From NCBI GenBank assembly GCA_030536145.1, contig JAUNQN010000005.1:29143-93142 (forward strand): DNA of 64,000 nt. The letters run 5' to 3'. Each line of letters opens with the position of its first letter. Positions within the stretch are counted from its first letter, which is position 1. The notes below the pieces were generated by a model. The model had not been told where the DNA came from and made no database searches. It saw nothing but the letters and a program-made list of their open reading frames with translations. The position numbers were made by a program, and so were the translations under genes. This DNA comes from Akkermansia sp. (lineage in GTDB: Bacteria; Verrucomicrobiota; Verrucomicrobiia; Verrucomicrobiales; Akkermansiaceae). Positions 35,405 through 44,253 of this stretch are shown in pieces.

Positions 35405-35438
35405 GGCTGCGCGGCAACACCCGCGCAGCCTCTTTTAT
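35405..35438 (+). terminator. Terminator between converging genes
   Basis: GGCTGCGCGG, CAACAC loop, CCGCGCAGCC (10 bp), then TCTTTTATT. A short T run on the minus side (TTTATG) may make it bidirectional. Confidence 0.85.
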
Positions 35439-37138
35439 TCCTCCTCCTCTGCGGCGGGGGAAAGGCCCAGCAGGCGGCGGCGGGTGGCGTTGCCCTCGCG
35501 GTGTACGTCCTCCTGGTTCACGCCCAGGTTGTGCAGCAGGTGGGCAGACATGGAGAGAGCGGCCTCTGCCTCGCCGGCAAAGGCGGCCTCTGCGCCGGAA
35601 TCCAGCAGGTTGCGGGCATTGCGGATGTAGGCGGTGTGGGCCAGCACGCGTATCTTGGGGTTCAGGCTGCGGGCGGCGGCGGCAATCTCCTGCGCGGGGG
35701 AACCGGGGGCGGAGATGATGATGGCGGCGGATTTCTCAATACCGGCCATGGAGAGGATGGAGCGCAGGCGGGCATCGCCATGCAGGGCGGGAATGCCCTC
35801 CCTGACCAGCCGTTCCACGGTGTCTATGTTCATCTCCAGCACCACCACCTGCATCCGGTAGCGGCGCAGGATATCCGTGACAATCTGGCCGCAGGGGCCG
35901 TAGCCCACCACCACCACGCGCTCCGTGTCGTCGCTGTGGGCGGGTATCAGGGAGGGGTCGCCGGGATCCGGCAGGCCCACGCCGCGCTTCTCCAGCATGA
36001 AGAGCAGCCTGGGGATGAAGCGGTAGCAGGCGGCATTGATGACGATGGAGATGATAGCCACGCCGGTGATGACATTGGCGGCGGCCTCCGGCAGCATCTG
36101 GTAACGGGTGACCACCAGCGCGGCCAGGATGAAGGAGAATTCACCAATCTGGGAGAGGGAGCCGCCCACCATGGCGGAGAGGCGCACGGTCCTGCCCAGC
36201 AGGCGCATTACCAGGAAGGCGCCCAGCGGCTTGGCCAGCATGCAGGCGGCCAGGGTGCCCAGCGCCAGCGGCCAGTATTCCAGCAGCCCGTGCAGCTCAA
36301 ACCCCATGCCTATGGACAGGAAGAACAGCACGGCGAAGGCATCCCGCATGGGCAGGGCGTCCCCTGCGGCGCGGCTGGCAAACTTGCTCTGCCCCAGCAC
36401 CATGCCGGAGAGGAAGGCGCCGAATTCTGTTGAGGCGCTGAATGCGCTGTCTGACAGCACGGCAATGCCGAAGGCGGCCACCAGCACGGCCAGGGTGAAC
36501 AGCTCGTTCGACCCGCTGCGGGAGATGAAGGAGAGGGAGGGGGAAATGACCCAGCGCCCCAGGAAGGCCACGCAGGCCACCAGCATGAGCAGCTTGAACA
36601 CCACGCCCAGGAACGCCATGAGCAGGCTGCCGCCGCCAAACACCGCCGGCAGCAGCACCAGCAGCAGGATGGTGAAGATATCCTCCACCACCAGCCAGCC
36701 CAGCGCCGTGTGGCCTATGGGGGTGGACATGAGCTTGTTGTCCCCCAGCACGCGGGTAAGCACCACGGTACTGGAAACGCAGATGCACAGGCCGTACATC
36801 ACGCTGTGGGACAAACCGGGCTGCATGCCCAGGAAATAGAACACGCCCGTGCCGGCCAGCACCATCACGGCGATACAGGCCAGCGCGCCCGGCACGGCCA
36901 CTTTCTGCACCGCCACCAGGTCCTTGATATGGAACTGCAGCCCCACGCCGAAGAGGAGGAGGATGACGCCCACCTCAGAGCAGTGCTCCACCACCTCACG
37001 GTCCACAGGCACGCCCCACCAGCCCTGCGTGGCCAGTATGCCGGCGGCCAGGTAGCCCACCAGGGGAGAAAGGCGCAGGAACTGGGCCGCCATGCCCAGC
37101 ACCAGCGCCAGCAGCAGGCCTATGGCTATGGTGCTCAT
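35435..37138 (-). CDS. Kef-type cation:proton antiporter (CPA2) with TrkA-N domain
   Basis: A 567-residue inner-membrane protein. About 12 hydrophobic segments (residues 1-390) form the Na+/H+ exchanger fold, with GVILLLFGVGLQFHIKDL and the conserved LGWLVVEDIFTILLLVLLP acidic pair. A cytosolic RCK/TrkA-N domain follows at about 408-530 (RVVVVGYGPCGQIV, VVLEMNIDTVERL, GDARLRSILSMAG), which binds nucleotide and gates transport. The closest known types are YbaL and KefB/KefC. It probably exports K+ or Na+ in exchange for protons. Its ATG overlaps the stop of the methyltransferase gene (ATGA), so the two form an operon. Confidence 0.88.
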   Translation of the reverse strand: MSTIAIGLLLALVLGMAAQFLRLSPLVGYLAAGILATQGWWGVPVDREVVEHCSEVGVILLLFGVGLQFHIKDLVAVQKVAVPGALACIAVMVLAGTGVFYFLGMQPGLSHSVMYGLCICVSSTVVLTRVLGDNKLMSTPIGHTALGWLVVEDIFTILLLVLLPAVFGGGSLLMAFLGVVFKLLMLVACVAFLGRWVISPSLSFISRSGSNELFTLAVLVAAFGIAVLSDSAFSASTEFGAFLSGMVLGQSKFASRAAGDALPMRDAFAVLFFLSIGMGFELHGLLEYWPLALGTLAACMLAKPLGAFLVMRLLGRTVRLSAMVGGSLSQIGEFSFILAALVVTRYQMLPEAAANVITGVAIISIVINAACYRFIPRLLFMLEKRGVGLPDPGDPSLIPAHSDDTERVVVVGYGPCGQIVTDILRRYRMQVVVLEMNIDTVERLVREGIPALHGDARLRSILSMAGIEKSAAIIISAPGSPAQEIAAAARSLNPKIRVLAHTAYIRNARNLLDSGAEAAFAGEAEAALSMSAHLLHNLGVNQEDVHREGNATRRRLLGLSPAAEEEE

Positions 37139-38445
37139 GCCAGCACGCGCGCCCAGAGCACCTTCAGGTAGCGCCCCTCAGGGTAGGTGGAGAGGAAGGG
37201 GTGGTCCCAGCCGGGGCCGCTCATCTCCAGGATCTGCAGGCGGCGGCCCAGGCGCTGGGCAGCCTTGATGACCACTTTCTCAAACTCCGGCGGCGTGACC
37301 AGGCCGGAGCAGGAGCAGGTGACAAACAGCCCGCCGGGGCGCACGCACTGCAGGCCCAGCATGTTCAGGTCGTTGTACTTCTTCAGGCCCTCCTCCTTCT
37401 CCTCGTCGCGCCCCAGCACAAACTTGGGCGGATCCAGCAGCACCACGTCGAAAGTCTTGCCGTTGCGCACCATCTGTCGCGCGTACACAAAGGCGTCCGC
37501 ATGCACAAAGTCGATGCGCAGCGGGCCATGGGAGGCGTTGATGTTGGCATTTCGCTTGGCCATGGCGATGGCCTTCTCGTCCAGGTCCACGGCGGTCACC
37601 TCTGCCGCGCCGCCGTGCAGCTTGGAATAAATGGAGAAGCCGCCGGAGTAGCAGCACAGGTCCAGCATGGTCTTGCCCTTCACCAGGCGGGAGAGCTTCA
37701 GGCGGTTGTCCCGCTGGTCGCAGAAGAAGCCGGTCTTGTGCCCCTGGGCAAAGTCCACCTCAAACTGCACGCCGTTCTCCGTGATGCGCACCTTCTGCAC
37801 CGGCTCGCTCTTGGGGGCGGTGGCGGGGTCTATGCCCTCCATACGGGCAATCTTCTCATCCACGGTAATCACATGGCGGCTGGTGCCGCACAGCTTGTGC
37901 AGCAGCGGCAGCCACTGCGGCAGGCGCAGCCACACGCCCAGGGTGCTCACCTCCAGGCTCAGCACATCCGCATAGCGGTCCACAATCAGCCCGCCCAGGC
38001 CGTCGGAATCCCCATGCACCACGCGGTAGGCATTGGTGGATTCCTCCAGCCCGCAATCATGCCGGCGCCATTCCACGGCGCGGCGCAGGGCCTCCTCCAG
38101 GTCCTCCTCTGTCAGCACCTGCTGGCCGTGGCGCAGCATGCGCAGCGGGGTGCGGCTGTTGGGGTTCCAGAACCCGCCGCCGAAAAGCTCGCCGTTCTTG
38201 TCGTACACGTTGATGATGCCGCCGGTCACGGCATCCGGGCTCACGGCTCCCAGCATGCGGGGGAACACGGCCGGGTTGTAGGTGAAATACTTGAGCTGCA
38301 CCCAGGGGCGCTGCCAGTTCTCGCTGCCCTCCGGGGCCTCTGCGCCCTTGTAGGTGCGCGGGGCGGGTGCCGGGGCTGCCGTGCCGTGTCTCTTGTCCCT
38401 GTACTTGGGGCGGAAATCCTGCCTGTTCTTCTGAAAATCCCTCAC
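37135..38445 (-). CDS. RlmI-type class I rRNA cytosine methyltransferase
   Basis: A 436-residue SAM-dependent methyltransferase. A basic N-terminal extension (DFRPKYRDKRHGTAAPAPAP) is followed by a PUA-like domain (about 50-110) and the catalytic fold: GKTMLDLCCYSGGFSIYS (motif I), VDLDEKAIAMAKRNANIN, VLLDPPKFVLGRDE and LFVTCSCSGLVTP with the catalytic-type Cys. RlmI makes 5-methylcytosine 1962 in 23S rRNA. The start is a GTG at 38445, 7 nt after the -10 TACCAT; the ATG at 38454 overlaps that -10 and cannot be in the transcript. It is followed by the antiporter. Confidence 0.85.
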   Translation of the reverse strand: MRDFQKNRQDFRPKYRDKRHGTAAPAPAPRTYKGAEAPEGSENWQRPWVQLKYFTYNPAVFPRMLGAVSPDAVTGGIINVYDKNGELFGGGFWNPNSRTPLRMLRHGQQVLTEEDLEEALRRAVEWRRHDCGLEESTNAYRVVHGDSDGLGGLIVDRYADVLSLEVSTLGVWLRLPQWLPLLHKLCGTSRHVITVDEKIARMEGIDPATAPKSEPVQKVRITENGVQFEVDFAQGHKTGFFCDQRDNRLKLSRLVKGKTMLDLCCYSGGFSIYSKLHGGAAEVTAVDLDEKAIAMAKRNANINASHGPLRIDFVHADAFVYARQMVRNGKTFDVVLLDPPKFVLGRDEEKEEGLKKYNDLNMLGLQCVRPGGLFVTCSCSGLVTPPEFEKVVIKAAQRLGRRLQILEMSGPGWDHPFLSTYPEGRYLKVLWARVLA

Positions 38446-38452
38446 GCGGCAC

Positions 38453-38481
38453 ATGGTACACGCTCGCGCGCGGGTTGTCAA
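38453..38481 (-). promoter_or_regulatory. Promoter of the rlmI-antiporter operon
   Basis: On the minus strand: TTGACA, 17-bp spacer, TACCAT, 7 nt before the GTG at 38445. Confidence 0.68.
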
Positions 38482-38574
38482 CCTAACTTTGCCGCTCCGG
38501 CGTTTCTGTGCGGGCAGCATGGGCTGGAAATGCGTTTTTCCGCGCCATTTCCGCGACGTTTCGGAAAAAAAAGG

Positions 38575-38603
38575 TTGCAAGAACGGGCAGAAGATGGTAT
38601 TTT
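38575..38603 (+). promoter_or_regulatory. Promoter of the 38633 gene
   Basis: TTGCAA, 17-bp spacer, TATTTT; leader of about 22 nt. Confidence 0.5.
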
Positions 38604-38632
38604 TTGAGCTGACGATTCATAGATTGATTTTT

Positions 38633-40132
38633 ATGGCGAAAAACGAGAACCAGGGAATGGAAAGCCCTGTCAATCTGTCAGACTTGGCAGATTTTCAGTT
38701 CGGGCCCGCTTGGACCCGGGGGGGCGATACGAAGAGCAGTGATTTCACACGCTTCCGCGAGCCGCGGGAAGCACGCGAGCCGCGCGACCGCGAGCGGCGA
38801 GCACCGCGCCGCCCCGCAGACGGCGAACGCAAGCCTTTCAACACGGAACGCAGGGGACCGCGCCCGCAGAGGGATGGCCGCCCCCCGCGCCGCGACGGCG
38901 CACCGCGCCCGCCGCGCGAGCTGCCGCAGCCGGCAGAGGGATTCCGCGTGGAGCTGCGCCCCGCCAACTCCATCCTGGAAATCTTCTCCAAGGAAATCCA
39001 GAAACAGAAGCGCGCCCTGCCCCTGCTGGACCTGGCCCGCGTGGTCATGGCAGAGCGCAGCCGCTATGACCTGGTGTTCATGAAACTGGAGAACGGCCCG
39101 CAGCTCATCCACTCCACCAAGGGCGACGGCGCCTGCTGGCTTACGGAGCAGGAGGCGGTGGCCTACCTGTGGAAAGCCCCCTGGTTTGCAGAGCTCTACA
39201 CCGTGAAGCAGGAGGAGACGGAAGCCCCCAAGGGCAACTTCACCTCCGTGGCCAGGATTGGCGAGGACATCATCGGCCCCGGCAGCTGGCACGGCTACCA
39301 GGCCGCCATGATGAACCTGTACCGCAGCAAGTACAGCACCATGCCGCTGGAGGTGTTCCGCAACAAGATTACGCAGGACACGGCGGAGGAAGCCGTGGCC
39401 GCATGGCTGGCCGGTGCCACGCACAAGAACGTGTGGGTGCCCGCCCGCGAGGGTGCGGAGGAAACCGTGCTGGCAGACACCCAGGCGGTGGAGGCGGATT
39501 TCCGCGCCAACCACTATGCCACCGTGTACGAGGTGGTGGACAAGGTCTTCATCAATGCCGACACCCCGCGTGCCGTGCTCTCCCCCGGCTTGGCCGCCCA
39601 CATTGCCATCATGGGCACCAAGACCCGCCAGAGCCCCCAGATGCTCATCCCCAACCTGTGCCACGGCATGGCGCGCTACCACCTGCCCATCTACAAGTGG
39701 CACGGCCACCACTACACCGGCCCCAGCCGCATCCGCGCCATTGCAGAAGGCACGGTGCTGGCAGACCGCATGATGGCCATCGTGAACTGGAGCAAGGAGA
39801 ACTCCGGCAAGAAGGCGGACGTGATGTTTGCCGAGCTTTCCGGCGTGCCCGCCGGCACGGACGAGGAGAGCAGCAAGGCCGCCCAGGAGGCGCACGCCCC
39901 CTATGTGGCAGACATGATCTGGCTGCTGGAGCAGGGCTACATTGTGGTCACCGGTGACAACGCCGTGTGGTACCCCAAGGGCGATGCCGCCCCGGAACCC
40001 ACCAAGGACCCGCGCCGCCAGGGCAACCGCCGCCGCCCGCAGGGCAAGCCCGCCCCCAAGGCCAAGAAACCCGCAGCAGAGCCCCCCGCCGCACCAGCAG
40101 GGGAACAACCCGCTGCTGCCCCGGAGGCGTAA
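38633..40132 (+). CDS. Hypothetical protein with Arg/Pro-rich N terminus
   Basis: A 499-residue protein from the ATG at 38633 (MAKNENQGMESPVNLSDLAD). Residues about 40-105 are a basic, disordered Arg/Pro/Glu stretch (PREAREPRDRERRAPRRPAD) suggesting RNA or DNA binding. The rest is a folded domain with no signal peptide (LEIFSKEIQKQKRALPLLDL, GPGSWHGYQAAMMNLYRSKY, NLCHGMARYHLPIYKWHGHH). The C-terminal 50 residues are Pro/Ala/Lys-rich. I do not recognise a family. The open frame continues upstream to 38453 but the promoter supports the later start. Confidence 0.7.
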   Translation: MAKNENQGMESPVNLSDLADFQFGPAWTRGGDTKSSDFTRFREPREAREPRDRERRAPRRPADGERKPFNTERRGPRPQRDGRPPRRDGAPRPPRELPQPAEGFRVELRPANSILEIFSKEIQKQKRALPLLDLARVVMAERSRYDLVFMKLENGPQLIHSTKGDGACWLTEQEAVAYLWKAPWFAELYTVKQEETEAPKGNFTSVARIGEDIIGPGSWHGYQAAMMNLYRSKYSTMPLEVFRNKITQDTAEEAVAAWLAGATHKNVWVPAREGAEETVLADTQAVEADFRANHYATVYEVVDKVFINADTPRAVLSPGLAAHIAIMGTKTRQSPQMLIPNLCHGMARYHLPIYKWHGHHYTGPSRIRAIAEGTVLADRMMAIVNWSKENSGKKADVMFAELSGVPAGTDEESSKAAQEAHAPYVADMIWLLEQGYIVVTGDNAVWYPKGDAAPEPTKDPRRQGNRRRPQGKPAPKAKKPAAEPPAAPAGEQPAAAPEA

Positions 40133-40495
40133 TCCCTGCGCTGCAATAAGCACCCTTCACCGGGCGCGGCGGGCGCCCACGCCCGCCCGGCCCCGCTTTT
40201 GACGGGGTGTGTCAAAGGTGCTACCCCCCCGCCCCAACCACCCCCCCCCCCGCGGCGCCGCGGCCCCACCGGCCGCCCGCGCCCGCTTTTTCCCGGTGGA
40301 GTTCCCTTGGTCATCCCGCCCGGCGGGGGGGGGGATGGCGGCAGGGATAGCCCAAGCGGATGGAACCTCACAGTTTGACATCGCGTTTGCCATATATTGT
40401 GTCAACCGCTATCATTTGAAACAAAGATGATTGACAAGCATGTACTGATTAAAGTGTCATCTACCACGACATGTCACTTTGACTACCATTTGCAC
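40133..40495. other. Non-coding region with poly-C/G tract and TGTCA/TGACA cluster
   Basis: This gap between converging genes holds a C- and G-homopolymer-rich segment (about 40220-40335) and then an AT-richer stretch. The latter has several TGTCA or TGACA half-sites (40375, 40400, 40431, 40455, 40472; another at 40210) and the palindrome GACATGTC (40468-40475). TTGACA and TGTCAA form an inverted pair 19 bp apart (40375-40405). No open frame or recognisable RNA is seen. Confidence 0.4.
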
Positions 40496-40541
40496 AAAAA
40501 AGCCGCCCCTCCGGGGAGGGACGGGAATAAGACGGGGCGGC
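40496..40541 (-). terminator. Terminator of the acetyltransferase gene
   Basis: On the minus strand GCCGCCCC pairs with GGGGCGGC around a 24-nt partly structured loop, followed by six T. Confidence 0.75.
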
Positions 40542-40561
40542 GTTCCGCTGCGCGGGTCACC

Positions 40562-41164
40562 TCACTTCACAAAACCCACCTTGTCCGCCTCCGTAATGGG
40601 GCGGATAACGCGGCAGGGATTGCCGGCGGCCAGGGTGCGGGGCGGGATATCATGGGTGACAATACTGCCGCAGCCGATGACCGCGCCCTCGCCGATGGTG
40701 ACACCGGCCATGATTTTCACGTCTCCGGCAATCCAGGCCTTGTCACCGATGGTGATGCGCCCGCCGATGAGCGCACCCTGGGCGCGTTCCTCCGGGTCCA
40801 GGCTGTGGTTGGCACTGTACATACCCACATTGGGACCGATGAGCACATTGTTACCGATGGTGATGCGGGAGCAATCCAGCAACACGGCACCGAAATTGAT
40901 GTAGACATTGTCGCCGATAAAGATATTCTTGCCGAATTCACAGGTAAAATCCGGCTCCACGTACACATTGCTGCCCACCCGGCCGAAAAGGGACTCCATG
41001 AGGCGGCGGCGCTCCTCCACCTGCTCATCCGTGGTCTTGTTGTACTGCTTGAAAATGGTCTTGGCGGCCACGCGGCGGTGGAACAAATCCTCGTCGAAGT
41101 CGTCGTAAATCATGTCACGCTGCATTTTTTCCCAGGCGCTCAACCCGTTGTTTCCGGTATCCAT
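40562..41164 (-). CDS. Maltose/galactoside O-acetyltransferase family protein
   Basis: A 200-residue hexapeptide-repeat enzyme. The N-terminal helical Mac domain (LSAWEKMQRDMIYDDFDEDL) is followed by the left-handed beta-helix (NVYVEPDFTCEFGKNIFIGD, GNNVLIGPNV), the catalytic His in YSANHSLDPEER, and the usual ending GNPCRVIRPITEAD. It transfers acetyl from acetyl-CoA to a sugar hydroxyl; the sugar is not known. Its -10 lies 9 nt before the ATG. It stands alone between two intergenic regions. Confidence 0.9.
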   Translation of the reverse strand: MDTGNNGLSAWEKMQRDMIYDDFDEDLFHRRVAAKTIFKQYNKTTDEQVEERRRLMESLFGRVGSNVYVEPDFTCEFGKNIFIGDNVYINFGAVLLDCSRITIGNNVLIGPNVGMYSANHSLDPEERAQGALIGGRITIGDKAWIAGDVKIMAGVTIGEGAVIGCGSIVTHDIPPRTLAAGNPCRVIRPITEADKVGFVK

Positions 41165-41173
41165 AACAGGGTG

Positions 41174-41202
41174 TTTTTACCGCTTTCCGGGGCGCATGTC
41201 AA
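41174..41202 (-). promoter_or_regulatory. Promoter of the acetyltransferase gene
   Basis: On the minus strand: TTGACA, 17-bp spacer, TAAAAA, 9 nt before the ATG at 41164. Confidence 0.65.
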
Positions 41203-41259
41203 CCCCTTTTCCCGCCGACGCTTTTTGCGGCATACAGGGGGCGGGCGGGAACTTCCTGC

Positions 41260-41287
41260 TTGACTTCCCGGACCCATCAGGTATGAT
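41260..41287 (+). promoter_or_regulatory. Promoter of the GH109 gene pair
   Basis: TTGACT, 16-bp spacer, TATGAT; leader of about 64 nt, one of the longest here. Confidence 0.6.
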
Positions 41288-41357
41288 ATCACGGATTCCA
41301 GCCGGGTGCCAAACTGGGGCAAGCCCCCGCCCGGCGGACACCTAACACACTAGAAAC

Positions 41358-42824
41358 ATGATTAGAAACACACTCCTGACACTGATTTGCACTGTGCTGC
41401 CCGTGGTAGCGCAGGATGCCCGGGCCATCCCGGCAGTAGAGACTCATGCCAAGAACATCTCCGTGGCAGATACGGCTGCCGTATCTCCCCGCCCGGAGGG
41501 CTCCGTCTACATGGGCGGTTTCCGCGCGCCGAAGATTGAGAACGTGCGCGTGGCCATGATTGGCGTGGGTGAGCGCGGTTTCCCCCAGACTGCCCAGATG
41601 ACCGCCGTGCCGCACTGCGAGGTGGTGGCCATCTGCGACGTGTACGACGACCTGGCCAACAAGGCCGCAGATTATGTGAACAAGAAGAAGGGCCAGCGCC
41701 CCGCCGTGTACAGCGGTGACACGAAAGCCTACATCAAGATGCTGGAAGAGGTGAAGCCGGATGCCGTCATCATCTCCACCAGCTGGGAATCCCACGCAGA
41801 GATTGCCATTGCCGCCATGGAGCACGGTGCCCACGCCTTTGTGGAGGTGCCGCTGGCTACCACCATCGAGGACCTGTGGCGCGTGGTGGATGCCTCCGAG
41901 CGCACGCAGAAGCACTGCATGATGCTGGAGAACGTGAACTACGGCCGTGAGGAGCTCATGTTTCTGAACATGGTCCGCCAGGGTCTCATCGGTGGCCTGC
42001 TGCACGGCGAGGCCGCCTACATCCACCCCCTGTGCGAGCAGATGCACAGTGAGGAGCGCGGCTGCGGTTCCTGGCGCACGTACCACTATGCCAACCGCAC
42101 CGGCAACCTGTACCCCACGCACGGCCTCGGCCCCGTGGCCCAGTACATGAACATTGCCCGCACGGATGACACCTTCGACCGCATCGTCTCTTTCAGCAGC
42201 CCCGCACTGGGCCGCCCGAACTATGCCAAGAAAAACTTCCCCGCCGACCACAAGTGGAACAACATGGAGTTCAAGTGCGGCGACATGAGCACCTCCATCA
42301 TCAAGACCAAGGCCGGCCGCACCATCATGGTGCAGTGGGACGAGACCAGCCCCCGCCCGTATGACCGCAAGAACCTGATTCAAGGCACGGAAGGCACGCT
42401 GGCTGGTTTCCCCACCCGCATTGCCGGCACCAAGATCAGCCCCGGAGCCAAGCAGAGCGCCACGCCCGGCCAGCCCGGCGGTGCAGAGATTGCCGAAAGC
42501 GACGGCTACCACAAGTGGTACCAGGGCAAGGAGGCAGAGAAGGACATGTACGCCAAGTGGGACCACCCGCTGTACACCCGCCTGGGCAAGCTGGCGGAGG
42601 AACAGGGCGGCCACGGCGGTATGGACTACATCATGCTCTACCGCGCCATAGAGTGCCTGAACAATGGCGAACCGATGGACCAGAACGTGTACGAGGGTGC
42701 CCTGTGGTCTGCTGTCACCCCGCTCTCCGAGAAATCTGTGAACGAGGGCGGCGCCCCGCAGGTGTTCCCGGATTTCACCCGCGGAGACTGGAAGACCACC
42801 GCTCCCCTGCCCGTGGTCAAGTAA
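41358..42824 (+). CDS. GH109-type alpha-N-acetylgalactosaminidase, secreted
   Basis: A 488-residue protein with a signal peptide (MIRNTLLTLICTVLPVVAQ). Gfo/Idh/MocA dinucleotide-binding fold: VAMIGVGERGF, then CDVYDDLANKA, EHGAHAFVEVPLA. Family GH109 features follow: ENVNYGREELMFLNMVRQG, GNLYPTHGLGPVAQYMNIAR (Tyr/His of the active site) and IMVQWDETSPRPYDRKNLIQ. GH109 enzymes use tightly bound NAD+ to remove terminal alpha-GalNAc, as on blood-group A antigen and mucin glycans, which fits an Akkermansia-like lifestyle. The next gene is a paralogue 25 bp downstream. Activity on a particular glycan is inferred. Confidence 0.86.
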   Translation: MIRNTLLTLICTVLPVVAQDARAIPAVETHAKNISVADTAAVSPRPEGSVYMGGFRAPKIENVRVAMIGVGERGFPQTAQMTAVPHCEVVAICDVYDDLANKAADYVNKKKGQRPAVYSGDTKAYIKMLEEVKPDAVIISTSWESHAEIAIAAMEHGAHAFVEVPLATTIEDLWRVVDASERTQKHCMMLENVNYGREELMFLNMVRQGLIGGLLHGEAAYIHPLCEQMHSEERGCGSWRTYHYANRTGNLYPTHGLGPVAQYMNIARTDDTFDRIVSFSSPALGRPNYAKKNFPADHKWNNMEFKCGDMSTSIIKTKAGRTIMVQWDETSPRPYDRKNLIQGTEGTLAGFPTRIAGTKISPGAKQSATPGQPGGAEIAESDGYHKWYQGKEAEKDMYAKWDHPLYTRLGKLAEEQGGHGGMDYIMLYRAIECLNNGEPMDQNVYEGALWSAVTPLSEKSVNEGGAPQVFPDFTRGDWKTTAPLPVVK

Positions 42825-42849
42825 CCCCCCCAAAAAAAAATAAGAGCGC

Positions 42850-44190
42850 ATGACCTGCCCGTTTGACACAGCAGCGCGCATCCATGCGCTCAACACCGCC
42901 CCCGGCCGCACGGATACAGCTCCGCCGCGCGCCGGGGGCGCCCGCTACCTGGGCGGCTTCTGCGCCCCGCCGCTGGAAACCGTGCGCCTGGCCCTGGCCG
43001 GGCTGGGTGAGCGCAGCGGCGTGCTCATCGCCCAGCTGGCCGCCCTGCCCCATGCCGCCGTGGTGGGCCTGTGTGATATCAACCCGGATGCCGTGCACGC
43101 CTCCGTGGCGCAGACCGTGGAGGCCCTGCCCGCCCCCCTGCCCCAGTTTTTCAGCGGGCCGGACGCCTACACGCGCATGCTGGATGCCGTGCAGCCGGAT
43201 GCGGTCATCATCTGCACCAACTGGGGCACCCACGCCCCCATGGCCATCCAGGCCATGGAGCACGGCGCCCACGCCCTGGTGGAGGTACCGCTGGGCAACA
43301 CCCTGCAGGAGCTCTGGCGCGTGGTAGACACCGCAGAGCGCACGCAGAAACACTGCATGATGCTGGAAAACTGCAACTACGGGCGGGATGAGCTCATGTT
43401 CCTGAACATGGTGCGCCAGGGGCTCATCGGCAAGCTCCTGCACGGGGAGGCCGCCTACATCCATGACCTGCGGGAGCGGCAGATGCTCTCCGGCTCCGCA
43501 TGGCGCATGGCCCATTTCTCAGAGCGCAACGGCAACCTGTACCCCACGCACGGCCTGGGCCCCCTGGCCCAGTACATGAGCATCGCCCGTACGGAGGACA
43601 CCTTCGACCGCATCGTCTCCTACAGCAGCCCCGCCCTGGGCCGTGCCGCCTTTGCAGAGGAAAAGCTCTACGAGGACCATGAATGGAACCGTGCAGACTA
43701 CAACTGCGGGGATATCAACACCTCCATCATCAAGACCCGCCTGGGCCGCACCATCCTGGTGCAGTGGGATGAGACCAGCCCCCGCCCGTACGACCGCCGC
43801 AACCTGATACAAGGCACGCACGGCACCCTGGCCGGGTTCCCCACCCGCGCCGCCGGCTGCGGCATAAACGACGGCAGCGCCTGGCTGGCCAGCGAGGCGG
43901 AGGTGGCGGAACTGCGCCTGAAATACGAGCACCCGCTCTGGAAACGCCTGGGTGCGGAAGCCCTGCGGCACGACCCCCGCGGCGGCATGAACTACCTGCT
44001 CTTTGCCCGCATCATTGAATGCCTGCACCACGGCCTGCCGCTGGACCAGAACGTGTACGAGGGGGCCCTGTGGTCCGCCGTGGCACCCCTCACGGAAAAA
44101 TCAGTCTCCGAGGGCGGCGCACCCCAGCTCTTCCCGGATTTCACCCGCGGTGCCTGGTCCACCACCGCCCCCCTGGGCATTGTGGAGTAA
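42850..44190 (+). CDS. GH109-type paralogue, apparently cytoplasmic
   Basis: A 446-residue paralogue of the previous gene with the same order of motifs: LALAGLGERSGVLIA, CDINPDAVHAS, HGAHALVEVPLGN, ENCNYGRDELMFLNMVRQ, GNLYPTHGLGPLAQYMSIAR and ILVQWDETSPRPYDRRNLIQ. It lacks a signal peptide and is about 40 residues shorter, so it should act inside the cell on imported oligosaccharide, or need another export route. It has no promoter of its own and is probably cotranscribed. Homologous sequences run the full length, so this is a duplicated pair with divided location. Confidence 0.84.
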   Translation: MTCPFDTAARIHALNTAPGRTDTAPPRAGGARYLGGFCAPPLETVRLALAGLGERSGVLIAQLAALPHAAVVGLCDINPDAVHASVAQTVEALPAPLPQFFSGPDAYTRMLDAVQPDAVIICTNWGTHAPMAIQAMEHGAHALVEVPLGNTLQELWRVVDTAERTQKHCMMLENCNYGRDELMFLNMVRQGLIGKLLHGEAAYIHDLRERQMLSGSAWRMAHFSERNGNLYPTHGLGPLAQYMSIARTEDTFDRIVSYSSPALGRAAFAEEKLYEDHEWNRADYNCGDINTSIIKTRLGRTILVQWDETSPRPYDRRNLIQGTHGTLAGFPTRAAGCGINDGSAWLASEAEVAELRLKYEHPLWKRLGAEALRHDPRGGMNYLLFARIIECLHHGLPLDQNVYEGALWSAVAPLTEKSVSEGGAPQLFPDFTRGAWSTTAPLGIVE

Positions 44191-44253
44191 CGCCCCCGCT
44201 GCCTGGCGGCCATGCGCCCGGGTTTCTTGCCAAAGAGCCGAATATGTGAGTGA

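Noticed and set aside
30848..38445. Defence island around the SNF2 ATPase
   Set aside because: Neighbours are a lipoprotein, antiporter and rRNA methyltransferase with normal composition; no nuclease, methylase-restriction pair or toxin was found.
38452..38454. ATG as start of the RlmI-type gene
   Set aside because: It overlaps the -10 TACCAT; the GTG at 38445 is preferred.
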